DNA of 64,000 bases, taken from assembly GCA_963693285.1 (NCBI GenBank), contig OY848917.1, forward strand, positions 8,060,192 through 8,124,191, given 5' to 3'. Position 1 is the first letter of the stretch. Each line of letters starts with the position of its first letter. Origin of the DNA: Xestospongia muta (taxonomy: Eukaryota > Porifera > Demospongiae > Haplosclerida > Petrosiidae). Below the pieces are notes generated by a model that ran no database searches, had not been told where the DNA came from, and saw only the letters and a program-made list of their open reading frames with translations. Position numbers and translations under genes: made by a program. Below are positions 33,830 through 46,106 of this stretch, one piece after another.

Positions 33830-36100
33830 TATTCTATGTTGTTATACTAGTTTTCTTACCATACAATTCTAGATTTCTCTATTAGATACATAGGATTGAA
33901 TATGTAACAGAACTTCTGAACGTCTTGCTATCTCTTGAGTCTCAGAATTATAGTTCATCATAACTACAACATTTTTAATAATAGCAAACAACAAGTAACA
34001 CTAACATTATATAATATATGACTTACTTTATAACGAGGTCTTCTAGATGTGAGAGAGGATATTCTCTAGTAATAAAGGTGTGATCCCAACCAGATATGGA
34101 AGCAATAGAAGCCAATGTATGACATAAGAGATGTGTTATGTGGATGATTTCCACTCTAATCATTTAAGTGCTATTAAAATTCAGTACAAAGGCAAAGGTG
34201 CCTAATATTAAGATAATATATGGTAGGTAGACACTGTACTAGAGAGTACCTAGGTTAGAAACTATATGGTGTTAAAATGTCATAAAAATCAACAGTATAA
34301 CTGTTTTTGCTGTGTCATTCATCTCAGTATGAATAGAAACAACGTCAAAACTATGAGACCACATCCACATTAGGTTGATGTTATTTTCCTTTGTCTGTAT
34401 TATTGAAATTCCACAAAATAACCTTAACCTTACAGATTTGGTTGAGTCATGTTAGCTTGTTAAAGGATTGTGGTTGCAATGTTAATAGTTTGAATGTTAA
34501 TAGTTTGTGTACATTATGCATGTACATGAAACAATAGGAAATACCTTGTTCTTTCTTTATTAGCTCTTCGATAACTCTTTTGTCCAGGATGGATCCCTTG
34601 TGGAGGTACATTAGGTCCTCCTTTACTCTTTATCTTAGTTGGGTGTTGAGCCACATAATAGCCTGCTCCTTAGATACATGTAAATATAACAAAGTAAATA
34701 TGTAGGACAATGTAAACTGGTAAATATTATAATGCTAAATGTATAGATATTAATCTGTTCAGTATTACACATTACGATGTAACAATATATAACTAACCAC
34801 TTCAATTCTCTTGCTATGATAGCATACAACTGTCTCATAACAGTCTTAACTTCCTTAGCAATCTGTTCTGGAAATCTATTAGTAGAATTCACAGCTTTTT
34901 CACTAATTTGAGGTCACTATTAAATATTATAAAGAACTAGTCAACAACAGACATTAATGAATTGTACTAAATATATAATATAGTGAGGAATATTACCTCT
35001 TCAGGACAGTGCATAGTACAATTGAGAAACTCAGATGTCACTATTGGAAATGCTATCAAATATTGTTGACAAAATGTCCAAATTTTTGTTCCAGTTGACA
35101 ACACAAGAAACTACAAATAAAAGAATAAAACACAATAGATATTTTATTAGTAATTCTTAATGTACATATTTTAGTAAATATTAATGTATATGTACATGTA
35201 TATGTGATGAACATATACTTACCCCATAAATGAAAGATCAGATGAACTAATCAATGTTTTCTCAAAGTTATCAATATATCAAGTATGAACAGATACCATA
35301 TTCATAGTCCAGACTAACTGACAATTAGTTTGTTCTGATAACCTACAAAGTGTCATATCATAAATTAGTTTATTGGACATCTACTTACTTTAATGGAGCT
35401 TTACAGACATTGGTTAGTACATGTAGTAGTCTAAACCAATCTAGATGTAGTCCTTCAAAGTCATACTCTATACAATCATCCACTATATATCATAAACATA
35501 TACATGTAATGTTAGTATTACAAACATGTAGTATAAATGTTGTTGTATTTAACATTAGTAGATTGTCAACTTACTTTCTTTGTCTTATAAATGAGACAGA
35601 CTATCAACAAAAGATGTCATTAAAACAGACTCCTCTTCAGGACATATTGTCATCCTTTCTACACATATAATCATGTAACAAGTAATAAAAAATAATTTTA
35701 GAAATTGAAAGTAGATATAGTAATGACAATTCTAAAACAGTATAGAAATAATACATACAAAGTCCCTACATAAGTAGCCTAGTACTATCACTAAGACATA
35801 CAGTAAACAACATAACGATATTGTGTCACTTACTCACTAATAATTACTTGTGCACATGTAACATAAAATTACATTTTCTCTCATTTGTACAGCATCAAAT
35901 CCTTTCAGAAATTTCAAGTGATACTTCAGAATTACTATACCATATTTCCTCATCAGAGCTGAACAAAATAATGGAAAAGAAACAAGTTATTTAATATTAC
36001 ATTACATTGCTTTAAAAATAACATCAAATAATAGTGAATACTGACCTTTGAGACAAACTGTTTAAAAATAATAATTGGTATAGCTGGTTCTGACAAATAC
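33830..36100 (-). pseudogene. NCKAP1: NCKAP1-like copy 1b, middle exons
   Basis: Nine exon relics in the normal NCKAP1 order. 35870-35960: LMRKYGIVILKYHLKFLKGF, compare [20 protein letters not shown]. 35572-35660: ICPEEESVLMTSFVDSLSHL then a stop. 35390-35495: EYDFEGLHLDWFRLLHVLTN, compare FDFRGMRLDWFRL. 35225-35345: NFEKTLISSSDLSF. 34995-35110: FLNCTMHCPEE. 34800-34895: PEQIAKEVKTVMRQL. 34555-34670: AQHPTKIKSKGGP. 34030-34115: GWDHTFITREYPLSHLEDL, compare WEHTFTPREYLTSHLE. 33858-33965: MNYNSETQEIARRSEVLL, compare YNQATQEIAKPSELL. In-frame stops occur in at least two exons. Many exon borders keep GT/AG. Confidence 0.8.
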
Positions 36101-36389
36101 TTAGGGCTAGATTTTGTATTTTCTTTTGGGTGTGGTCATATTGTCATATTTTGTTATGAAACATATGTCATCTTTAGAGAGAGAGAAAGAGAAAGAGAGA
36201 AAAAAAGAGAAAGACAGACAGAGACAGAATGAAAGAAAGTAAGAAGTGCAACAAGACATTATACAGAGCATTACTGAAAATAAGGAAAATTATTCTTACA
36301 TAATATCTTGTTATAGCTTCTAATTACAGAGTCTCACAAGGTATTTCCCACTCGAATTTGAATTAAGAACAGTAAGAGAAGAACATGAT

Positions 36390-36500
36390 GGATTTGGTAC
36401 TTGTTGTTGAAGTTGATCTGCTAATAAGTTATGTCTCAAGAACACTATATACAAAGATATGACATCTTTAGTAACAATCTAGAGGAGATATTAGGAATGT
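36390..36500 (+). repeat. Single unit of the 36-bp repeat region
   Basis: Shares TTGTTGAAGTTGATCTG...TAAGTTATG and CAAGAACACTATATACAAAG with 51000-51110 and 63640-63880. Here the unit is present once. Confidence 0.65.
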
Positions 36501-36929
36501 ATTAGTAGATATGTGTATATAAGGTTGCCTTCATTGTTTCAACAAATTAAGTCTAAACTCAAGTTAAGCTTTAAATGTCAAAACACTTGATAGACTATAA
36601 CTATAGTTTCCTAAATTGTCTATAAATATAATGATATTACAGTATTATTATTAAAACTAAATAATAAGTACAAACTAAATAGATAATATAACAATCACTA
36701 TAATAGTGTTGTGATATATGACATCAATTCATTGGATCTTTTGAATTTATAATCTATGCTTACACAACATTTATTGAAACCTAATGTTATTCATAAAGTA
36801 ATGTACATGGACCTTAAGATTATCAAGAATGTTTTGTATATAAGATGGAATAAATCATTGAAAATAATTAAAATAAGAGAGATATATCATATAACCAGAT
36901 AAGACCAGATTGAATGATATCAAAACTGT

Positions 36930-37336
36930 TTATGACAAAGACAACACTCTATATCAACATGTCCTTTGTGTTAGGTCTTCCACCTTTCAAGTAACCTAAC
37001 CACTATACTGATAACAAGATCATTAATGAGATAAGGGATGGTCTTATCTACTCTTTTGTCATCATAAAGGATAGTTTTCCCTGACCTCAACCTTTGACAT
37101 ACATGTCCTTCTGTCTCCTTTGATTACTATGGCAAACCCATAAGGGAATGCCCTCTCGACTCATAAACATGTTTACATTTTAAAATTTGATCAAAGTCAT
37201 CAACAACTAATGACTGTATGAAGAACTGACAGACAGACATTTAAACATCAGAAAAAAAATTTCTTATCATACAAGTAAAGTGAACTTTCAAGCTATTCAA
37301 GCAAATCTCTCCTTCTACATCAAACTAACTTTCAAG
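36930..37336 (+). promoter_or_regulatory. Decayed collagen promoter block (copy 1)
   Basis: Homologous to the upstream regions at 44810-45223 and 51530-51992, with shared GTCTTATCTACTC and TCCCTGACCT segments. The TATA position at about 37215 reads TGTATGAAG instead of TATATAAAG, so this copy has lost its TATA box. Confidence 0.7.
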
Positions 37337-37545
37337 ATGATGATACAGATACTATCATTGTTGGTTGTCCTCTTACTAACTGTAGAACAATGTACTACAG
37401 CTGCTGTATAAGTTAATCATATTGTTTAAAAAGTATTTAATTTCAATTCATTTATTATAGAAACAAGTCAAGATAAGAGATGTACCTCTCCTATACCAAA
37501 TGTCACTACAAACACACCTTATATTCAAATACTACAATGTGGGGA
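37337..37545 (+). pseudogene. Short-chain collagen C4 pseudogene (first exon and start of second)
   Basis: Retains the start and signal peptide (MMIQILSLLVVLLLTVEQ) and the beginning of exon 2 (ETSQDKRCTSP). The CAAG/GTAATC splice donor has become TAAG/TTAATC, which creates a TAA stop and removes the GT. After the codons for YIQILQ the collagen body is gone. The sequence jumps to TGTGGGGAGTACAATCC, which is 3'-flanking sequence also found at 54043. Confidence 0.85.
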
Positions 37546-37950
37546 GTACAATCCATTGTTGTATTGTTTATAGCAAACTAATTGGTTACTAAGCACATTA
37601 TTAGTAGTTAAAGTATGCTGTTAAATATTCTTACTGATTTTAATTCCATAGAACAATAGAATAGAAGGATAAAAAAGGATATAACTAGGTTATATGTCTC
37701 TTAGAATGGAATAAAACTAGTTTAAGTGTTTATAATAGTTTTAATTCTGACAAAGGTGTGTAATCTATTAAAATCATACTCATAGTTTTGCTTTGGCTGA
37801 CTCATCAATCTTATCTTATAATCTGTTCAGTTTGAATTTGATGATGTGCACAACAGATATGGAGCTTTTCATATGTCTCTGACTTCTTAAAAGAAGAAGC
37901 ATGGTGACCTTTTAAAGATATAATACTGAAAAGTCAAAAAACATACGATA

Positions 37951-39355
37951 AGTACTAGTCATAGTTGGAGGTACTAGTTATAGTGGGAAATATTAGTTAT
38001 AGTGGGAGGTTTTAGTCATAGTGGAAGGTATTAGTTATAGTGGGAGATATAGTTATAGTAGGAGGTACTAGTCATAGTGGGAGGTACTAGTCATAGTTGA
38101 AGGTACTAGTCATAGTGGGAGGTACTAGTCATAGTGGGAGGTACTAGTCATAGTGGGAGGTACTAGCCATAGTGGGAGGTACTAGACATAGTTGAAGCTA
38201 CTAGTCATAGTGGGAGGTACTAGCCATAGTGGGAGGTACTAGTCATAGTAGGAGGTACTAGACATAGTGGGAGGTACTAGTCATAGTGGGAGGTACTAGC
38301 CATAGTGGGAGGTACTAGTCATAGTGGGAGGTACTAGTCATAGTTGAAGCTACTAGTCATAGTGGGAGGTACTAGCCATAGTGGGAGGTACTAGTCATAG
38401 TGGGAGGTACTAGTCATAGTTGAAGGTACTAGTCATAGTGGGAGGTACTAGCCATAGTGGGAGGTACTAGTCATAGTGGGAGGTACTAGCCATAGTTGAA
38501 GCTACTAGTCATAGTGGGAGGTACTAGCCATAGTGGGAGGTACTAGTCATAGTAGGAGGTACTAGACATAGTGGGAGGTACTAGTCATAGTGGGAGGTAC
38601 TAGTCATAGTGGGAGGTACTAGCCATAGTGGGAGGTACTAGTCATAGTAGGAGGTACTAGACATAGTGGGAGGTACTAGTCATAGTGGGAGGTACTAGCC
38701 ATAGTTGAAGCTACTAGTCATAGTGGGAGGTACTAGCCATAGTGGGAGGTACTAGTCATAGTAGGAGGTACTAGACATAGTGGGAGGTACTAGTCATAGT
38801 GGGAGGTACTAGTCATAGTGGGAGGTACTAGCCATAGTTGAAGCTACTAGTCATAGTGGGAGGTACTAGCCATAGTGGGAGGTACTAGTCATAGTAGGAG
38901 GTACTAGACATAGTGGGAGGTACTAGCCATAGTGGGAGGTACTAGTCATAGTGGGAGGTACTAGCCATAGTTGAAGCTACTAGTCATAGTGGGAGGTACT
39001 AGCCATAGTGGGAGGTACTAGTCATAGTAGGAGGTACTAGACATAGTGGGAGGTACTAGCCATAGTGGGAGGTACTAGTCATAGTGGGAGGTACTAGTCA
39101 TAGTGGGAGGTACTAGCCATAGTTGAAGCTACTAGTCATAGTGGGAGGTACTAGCCATAGTGGGAGGAACTAGTCATAGTAGGAGGTACTAGACATAGTG
39201 GGAGGTACTAGTCATAGTGGGAGGTACTAGTCATAGTGGGAGGTACTAGTCATAGTAGGAGGTACTAGCCATAGTGGGAGGTACTAGTCATAGTAGGAGG
39301 TACTAGACATAGTGGGAGGTACTAGTTATAGTGGAGGTACTTACTAGTTATAGTG
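37951..39355. repeat. 19-bp minisatellite, about 74 units, with higher-order structure
   Basis: Core unit GGTACTAGTCATAGTGGGA with variants (TCATAGT, CCATAGT, ACATAGT; GTGGGAGG, GTAGGAGG, GTTGAAGC). The GTTGAAGCTA variant begins at 38191, 38343, 38495, 38704, 38837, 38970 and 39122. The spacings are 152, 152, 209, 133, 133 and 152, all multiples of 19, so blocks of 7, 8 or 11 units have been copied. A short relative (about 5 units) is at 54441-54550. Confidence 0.95.
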
Positions 39356-39356
39356 C

Positions 39357-39434
39357 AAAATTGACCATTTAACACACCCCTATAACTAGTACCCCAAGGT
39401 ACTAGTTATAATGGTGTGTTACATGGTCAATTTT
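39357..39434. mobile_element. Hairpin (MITE end) abutting the minisatellite
   Basis: Inverted repeat: AAAATTGACCATTTAACACAC and its partner GTGTGTTACATGGTCAATTTT, meeting at CTAGTACCCCAAGGTACTAG. The same hairpin, diverged, is at 54551-54616, also at the right end of a 19-bp repeat run. Its centre GGTACTAGTTATA resembles the minisatellite unit. Confidence 0.8.
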
Positions 39435-40363
39435 CACTCTAATTATTTAAGTGCAATCAAAAATTAAGCATAAAGCAAAAAGGTGTCCAATATTAGAGCA
39501 TGATAATATATGGTAGGTAGACACTGTATTAGAGAGTATCTACATTAGAAACTATATGGTGTTACATTCCACAAAAATCAACAGTATAACTATTTTTGCT
39601 AAGTCATTCATCTTAGTATGAATAGAAACAATGTCAAACTATGAGACCACACCCACATAGGTTGATGTTATTTTCATTAGTTTGTATTAGTGAAATTCCA
39701 CAAATAACCTTAACCTTACAGATTTGACAAAGTCATCTTACCTTGTTAAAGGATAATGGTTGTAATTTATTAGTTTGAAAGTTCTCACTCTACCTTACAA
39801 TGGAGCAAGATTTACTTAATCATTCATTAAGTACTCTAACATGAAAAGAAATCAAAAGGAATACACAAATAATACATAACACATTATCCAAAACAATATT
39901 TAGACTGTTTGATGTGTAAAGTGTACCAGGCTATATAAACTAGTCAATAATAATGTTTTGATATTGATTTTACCTTTGATAAAAGCTATGTCATGTGATA
40001 TCTGTCCTAATTGTGAGATATTTCTGACCATCTCTAGAGAATAAAGAGAAAAGTGATTATTAATAAATATTTCATTTTATAAAAAGTCCTTTAAAATCAT
40101 ATGAATCAACTCCTTACCCTGAATAAAGAATTGAGATGTTCCAATATTAGTATTAGTAACTCCACATCCATGCTGTTGGGTGTGGTTTAGGATAATTAAG
40201 AATGTATAATATTATAATAATAGTTGTCCACTCAAACTAATTACACAGTTCATATACATATTATACTATTCTAAAGAAATAATCAATAATATTAACTAGT
40301 TAAAATACTACACATTAAGTTATCATTAAAACCATAACAATTTTATTTAAAGAATCTATTGAA

Positions 40364-43300
40364 CTAAAATGATGTCTCCATATCAACTTCTTTGTCCTTT
40401 TTCTTAGATGTCTATTAAAGATACAAACAAAACACATATTAAATATGTTATAAATTATATAATAATATAATATAATACTCAATGACATTGGATGATATTA
40501 TTACTACATAAATTTGTAATAAAATAATTGTCAATGACAATTTTATCTTCAATGAGTATTATAAATGACAATGGAATTATTAATTACAAGATTGTCTATG
40601 AAAGGACAAAATGTCAGTTTGAAATGTTCTAGTTAGATAGTAACTCTTCAACCTAGTTTTAACTATAACCTTCATATTATGACTATATGTAATGATAAAG
40701 TACTTATTATTATATTATGTCTATAATATATATACTTACAACAGGTCTCCTGTATACTGAGTTATAACAATCTCTAAGTAGACAATATATGATTACAACA
40801 AATCATGTGTCAGAAAAGGAGACTCTGCTACAAACAAATTAAAGAACATATGTTAATCTATTACACTTACTAAATCCATTAGAACATAATATGGCTTCTA
40901 TAGCTTTAGGAACATCTTTCTCAAGATCAACTTCTTTGGCAAGTGTCATAATACAAGATGAAGTCAACTAGGATTTAAATAACATATAAGTACAATGATT
41001 ATATCCCTATAATTAAGTCATTACTTGTTATAATATCAATGTACAACAAATGATGTGATATAAATGGAGACCCTGCTACAAACTAAATAATAGAATAATA
41101 TTACCACAGTAACGTACACTAATCTATTACACTTACTAAATCCAATAGAACATATGTGACTTCTGTAGATTTGAGGACATCTTTCTCTTGATTAATTTCA
41201 TTGGCAAGTGTCATAATACAAGTTGAAATCAGCTAGGAGTTAAATAACATATAAGTGCAATGATTATATTCCTATAATTAAGTCATTACTATTATAATAT
41301 CAATGTACTGTATTGTATTACTAATAGCTAACCAATATATATTATTTGTTCTTGTTCTCCACACAATACAAACACAGCTAAGAAAACCCTTCTATTTTTA
41401 CTATAATGAATTTGACCTAGATAGACACTCTTTAACAGAACATTATTATACCTACAAGATAAATACAATATTTATATGATAATCACATAATTTCATTAAT
41501 AGTCCAGGTGATATATATAGTCTAATACATATACTTACCAGGTGGTTTAAGTATTAGCAATAGTAGCCTCTCTTCTAATGTTTAATAGATTTTTTTGAAA
41601 GAGAGCTGATGTCAGAACTTGAGTCATATCAACTATAGTAAATACAAGACAATATCACTTACATACATGTAGTATACTAGAGTACTAGTGTCTATATATA
41701 TATACCCATAGTACATAGTATATTGTGATATTATATCACTACATTATATACTGACTATACTATTATATGCTGTTATACTAGTTCTCTTACCATACAATTC
41801 CAGACTTATCAATGTAGACACATAGGATTGAATATGTAACAAAACTACTGAGGATCTTGCTATCTCTTGAATCTCAGAATTATAGTTCATCATAACTACA
41901 ACATTTCTAATAATAACAAACAACAAGTAACACTAAACATTGTGTCATGTATGACTTACCTTATAAAGAGATCTCCTGATGTGAGAGAAGATATTCCCTT
42001 GGTATGATCCCAGGAAGATATGGATGGAAAGGCAGTCACTGTATGACACAAGTTAACTAATCTTATCAGAGCAGCTTCAGAACTACACCACAGATCAAGT
42101 ACATGTACATAAAACTGTACCATATGATATATCATGTTCTTTGTTCACAAACTCTAAAATACCTCTCCTGTCTGGATAAACTTCTTTCAATTGTGGTGGT
42201 ACTTTACGTCTTTTTTTAATCTTTGTCTTAGTTGGATGTTGAGCCACATATTGGCCTGCTCTTTGAGATACATATAACTATAATAAAATAATTATGTAGG
42301 ACAATGTAAACTGGTAAATAATATAATACTACATGTATAGATATTAAACTACTCATTATTAGACACTACAATGTAACAATATATTACTAACCACTTCATC
42401 TCTCTTGCCATGATCAGGATACAACTGTTCCATAACAGTCTTCACTACCTTAGCAATTTGTTCCAGTACTCCATTAAAAGAATTCACAGCTTTTTTTATT
42501 AATTTGAGTTAACTATTAAATATGTAAAGAACTAGTCAACAACAGACATTAATGAATTGAACTACATATATTTACTAGTTAATATATTAATAGATATTAC
42601 TTTTTCAGGACAGAAGTATGTACTGGAGTTGAGGAATTCACATTGGAAATGCTATTAGATATTGTTATTGTTGAGAATGCTAGATTCTCCAACTGACAAA
42701 AGAAAAAACTACAACTAAAAGAATAAAAGACAATAGATATTTTATCAGTAATTCTTAATGTACATATTTAGTAAATATTAATGTATATGTACATGTATAT
42801 GTGATGAACATATGCTTACCATATAAATAAGAGATCAGATGAACTAATCAATGTTTTCTCAAAATTGTCAATGTATCAAGTATGAACAGATACCACATTT
42901 ATAGTCCAGACTAACTGATAATTACCTTGTTCCTTTAACCTACACAGCATCTTGTTAAGACCATTTTATAGATGATGTACTTACTTTAATAGAGCTTTAT
43001 AGACACTGTTTAATACATGTAGTAGTCTAAACCAATCTAGTCATAGTCCCTTAAAGTCATACTCTATACAATCATCCACTATATCATAAAACATATACAT
43101 GTAATGTTAATATTACAAACATGTATTATAAATGTTGTTGTATTTAACATTAGTAGATTGTTAACTTACTTTCTTATGAAGCAGACTATCTATAAAAGAT
43201 ACCATTAAAATGGACTTCTCTTCAGGAAACACTGTCGTCCTCTCTACACACATAATTATGCAATAAATGTTGATATATACATGTAACATACCACAACAAT

Positions 43301-43400
43301 TTCTCTCATTTGTGCAGCTATCTTAGGTCCTAGTAACACTCTAGATTGATCAGATAAGAGTGTAAAAAACATGTACAAAAACATGTACAACTCATTTAAA
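40364..43400 (-). pseudogene. NCKAP1: NCKAP1-like copy 2, mosaic and broken
   Basis: Exon relics from the C-terminus: 40364-40411 (TSKKKDKEVDMETSF and stop), about 40745-40790 (YLEIVITQYTGDL), 40870-40965 (CIMTLAKEVDLEKDVPKAIE) and the same exon repeated at 41145-41235. Then 41535-41630 (DMTQVLTSALFQKNLL, compare DITRVFNNVLLQQ), 41780-41900 (NSEIQEIARSSVVLLHIQSY), 41960-42010, 42180-42260 (AQHPTKTKIKKRRKVPPQ) and 42390-42490 (VLEQIAKVVKTVMEQLYP). Then 42600-42720, 42970-43080 (VDDCIEYDFKGL, TGA, LDWFRLLHVL), 43175-43245 (FPEEKSILMVSF) and 43300-43380 (LSDQSRVLLGPKIAAQ, compare LSDQPGLLGPKAL). Duplicated exons and stop codons exclude a normal product. Confidence 0.8.
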
Positions 43401-44430
43401 GCTATAAAGATAATATCATTGTTCACAATATAAAGAACCACTAGTATGATAATAAGATGGAACATTATACATGAGTATTATTGAAGTACATGTATAGATG
43501 AGACATTTGTGTAGTATTGAAACTTATACATTTTGTAAGACTGAGTTTAGTTGATCTTGTATTTCACTGTTTTCTATCTTTGACAAAAGATAAGAACAAC
43601 ATACAAGGCTTCTCTTTAAATCATGATTTTAAAATAATAAAAATATTTTAGTAACTAACTCTTTAGTTTTTAACTCTTGTAATAACTTTAAATTATACTA
43701 TGAATTAAGACACATTCATTACTGAACATAGCCGGGCATCTTGAAGAGTTACTTTCGAGAGATCAGTAGCTCTTTCAGCTCTCAATTGATAATGACATAC
43801 CAAAAATCAAAGTGTCTCTTTGATTAATGATTTTCAACTAATAAACCATATGTTAGTAACTGATTCCTTAGTTTTAAACTCTTGTAACAACTTTCAAACA
43901 TACTATTAATTAAGTGGCATTCATCACTGAAAAAAGAACATAGCCAGTAATTCAGTAACAATAGAGGAGATATTAGGAATATATTAATAAACATGTTGAA
44001 GGTTATTTTTATTGTTTTTAATGTTAGTGTAAATTTAGATTAAACTTATAAATGAAATTCCATAGCCGAGTGATAATTACACTTTTAAAATTTGGCACCA
44101 ATAGTACTCACAAAGTAATGTACATTGTGTCTTAAAGACATTGTACCAGTATATATACAAAATAGTAAACACCAGAAAATGAATAGTTATATTATTAATG
44201 ACTGAGACAGAAGTATCCAGTGTTACTATTTTTATAATTAAACAACAGGACACATAATTCCTTTAAGATCACCCATTATAAGTCATTAAAAAGAGACACA
44301 TCATACTTTGTATTATAACTTACTACTAAAGTACTATAAGCTAGGTTAATAGTAAAGTAACATAATTATAAACTGTATAAACTTAATAATTAAGTCAGAT
44401 AAGATAAGGTTGAATATTATCAACTAATTT
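43400..44430. other. Spacer between NCKAP1-like copy 2 and collagen promoter blocks
   Basis: AT-rich. About 43980-44420 is repeated at 51090-51520 (shared CTTAAAGACATTGTACCA, CAGAAGTATCCAGTGTTACT). No gene seen. Confidence 0.6.
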
Positions 44431-44800
44431 TATGCAAAGACAACACTCTAAATCAACTCTGACTAAGATTTCCCAGACCAAGTACTGATAACAACTACAT
44501 CGTGAGACAAGGGAAGGTCTTAACATATACTTTGTCATCATAGAGGATGGCTTTCCCTGACCTTGGATAAAAGGAGGAGGGTCTTATCTACTCTTCTCTC
44601 ATCCATCAACAGATAGAGGAGTGCTTTCCCTGACCTCATCTTTGATGTATCTGTCATCTTGTCTCCTTTGCACAGCTATTCGGCCAATAAGGGAATGGCC
44701 TCTTTACTCACTAACATGTTTATACTCTAAAATATCATCACAGTTGTCAACAACTGATGACTATATAAAGAACTGACAGATAGATATTTACAGAACAAAT
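44430..44800 (+). promoter_or_regulatory. Orphan collagen promoter block with intact TATA box
   Basis: Same block as 44810-45223 and 51530-51992, including TATATAAAG at 44762-44770 followed by AACTGACAGA. No collagen start codon follows; a second promoter block begins instead. It probably belonged to the gene whose 3' scrap remains at 47032. Confidence 0.7.
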
Positions 44801-44809
44801 TCTTTTAAA

Positions 44810-45223
44810 GTTCAAATGACAAAGACAACACTCTAAATCAACATGTCCTTCCTGTTAGGTCTTCTACCTTTCAAGTAACCTAACCACTGTACTGATAACA
44901 AGATCATTAGTGAACTAAGGGGTGGTCTTATCTACTCCTTTCTCAACATAAAGAATAGTTTTCCCTGACCTCAACCTTTGACATACATGTAACATGTTCA
45001 CTTGTCTCCTTTGATCACAATGTCCAACACATAAAGGAGTGGTCTCTTTGTGTACAAACACATTTACACTCTAAAATTAATTAAAGTCATCAACAACTGA
45101 TGACTATATAAAGAACTGACAGACAGACATTTAAATATAAGAAAAACTCTCTTAAAACTCAATTAAAGTGAACTTTCAGTTCTTCAAGCAAATCTCTCCC
45201 TCTACATCAAACAAATTCTCAAG
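44810..45223 (+). promoter_or_regulatory. Promoter of collagen gene 1
   Basis: TATATAAAG at 45105-45113, 119 bp before the start codon, in GATGACTATATAAAGAACTG. The same motif stands 118 bp before the start of collagen gene 2. Conservation between copies extends several hundred bases upstream. Confidence 0.75.
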
Positions 45224-46106
45224 ATGATGATCCAGTTACTATCACTTTTGGTTGTCCTCTTACTAAGTGTAGAACAGTGTACTACAGCTGCTGTACAAGG
45301 TAATCATTGTTTTGAAAGTATTCAAATCTAATTTATTTATTATAGAAACCAGTCGAGATAAAAGATGTATCTCTCCTACAACAAATGTCACTACCAACAC
45401 ACCTTATATTCAAATACTACAAGGACGTGATGGTCGTGATGGCATACAAGGTCCTCCTGGACTAGCTGGTACACCTGGAAGAGATGGTACCAATGGTAAA
45501 GATGGCACTAAAGGGAACAAAGGAGAACCTGGACCACAAGGACCTCCAGGACCAAGAAATGGAGGTGTTGTCTTTACTAGATGGGGACGTACCACATGTC
45601 CTACAACCAATGATACTGAATTACTCTACAAAGGGAAAGCTGCTGGGAGTTCATGGGACCAAACTGGAGGTGGAGCTAACTACATTTGTCTGCCTGATGA
45701 ACCTGAGTTTCTATCCTATACACCTGGCATATCTGATGCTCAGTCCTACATATATGGATCAGAGTATGAAACTTACTATGGTCCCTTTGCTCCACTTAAT
45801 GATCACAATGTCCCCTGTGTTGTATGCTATGCTTCCACTAGAGTATCATATCTAATGATACCAGCAAAGATTACATGCCCAAAAACATGGACCACAGAAT
45901 ATCAAGGTTACCTCATGGCTGAGAGATTCAGCCACAAACGTAATGTAGTCTATGAATGTGTTGATAAAGATACTGAATCTATTCCAGGAAGTGTTGCTAA
46001 TACTAATGGTGCTACATTCTATCATGTTCAAGCTCAATGTAATGGTCTCCTTTGTCCTCCTTATGACCAGGAGAAAGAGTTAGCCTGTGTGGTATGTACC
46101 AAGTGA
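45224..46106 (+). CDS. Short-chain collagen C4 (spongin-type), gene 1
   Basis: Secreted structural protein of the sponge skeleton or matrix. Exons 45224-45299 and 45346-46106, with a 46-bp GT..AG intron; reading through the intron meets a stop, so splicing is required. 278 residues: signal peptide (MMIQLLSLLVVLLLSVEQ), a short Cys-containing linker, then 15 perfect Gly-X-Y triplets (residues about 52-96, GRDGRDGIQGPPGLAGTPG onwards). The Cys-rich C-terminal domain is typical of sponge short-chain collagen C4: VVFTRWGRTTCP, GGGANYICLP, LNDHNVPCVVC, LMIPAKITCPKTW, LACVVCTK at the end. The triple helix is short, so assembly probably relies on the C-terminal domain. A TATA box lies 119 bp upstream. 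The neighbouring NCKAP1-like copy is in opposite orientation. Confidence 0.93.

Noticed and set aside
37951..39355. Possible CRISPR-like array of regular short repeats
   Set aside because: The 19-bp units are contiguous with no unique spacers, and the host is a eukaryote. It is a minisatellite.
45410..45610. Minus-strand open frame rich in Pro-Gly over the collagen region (and its twin at 52181-52381)
   Set aside because: Antisense shadow of the Gly-X-Y repeats; the sense frame has a signal peptide and a known domain.
45484..45855. 123-codon frame inside collagen gene 1
   Set aside because: Out-of-frame reading of the same collagen exon with no counterpart in gene 2.
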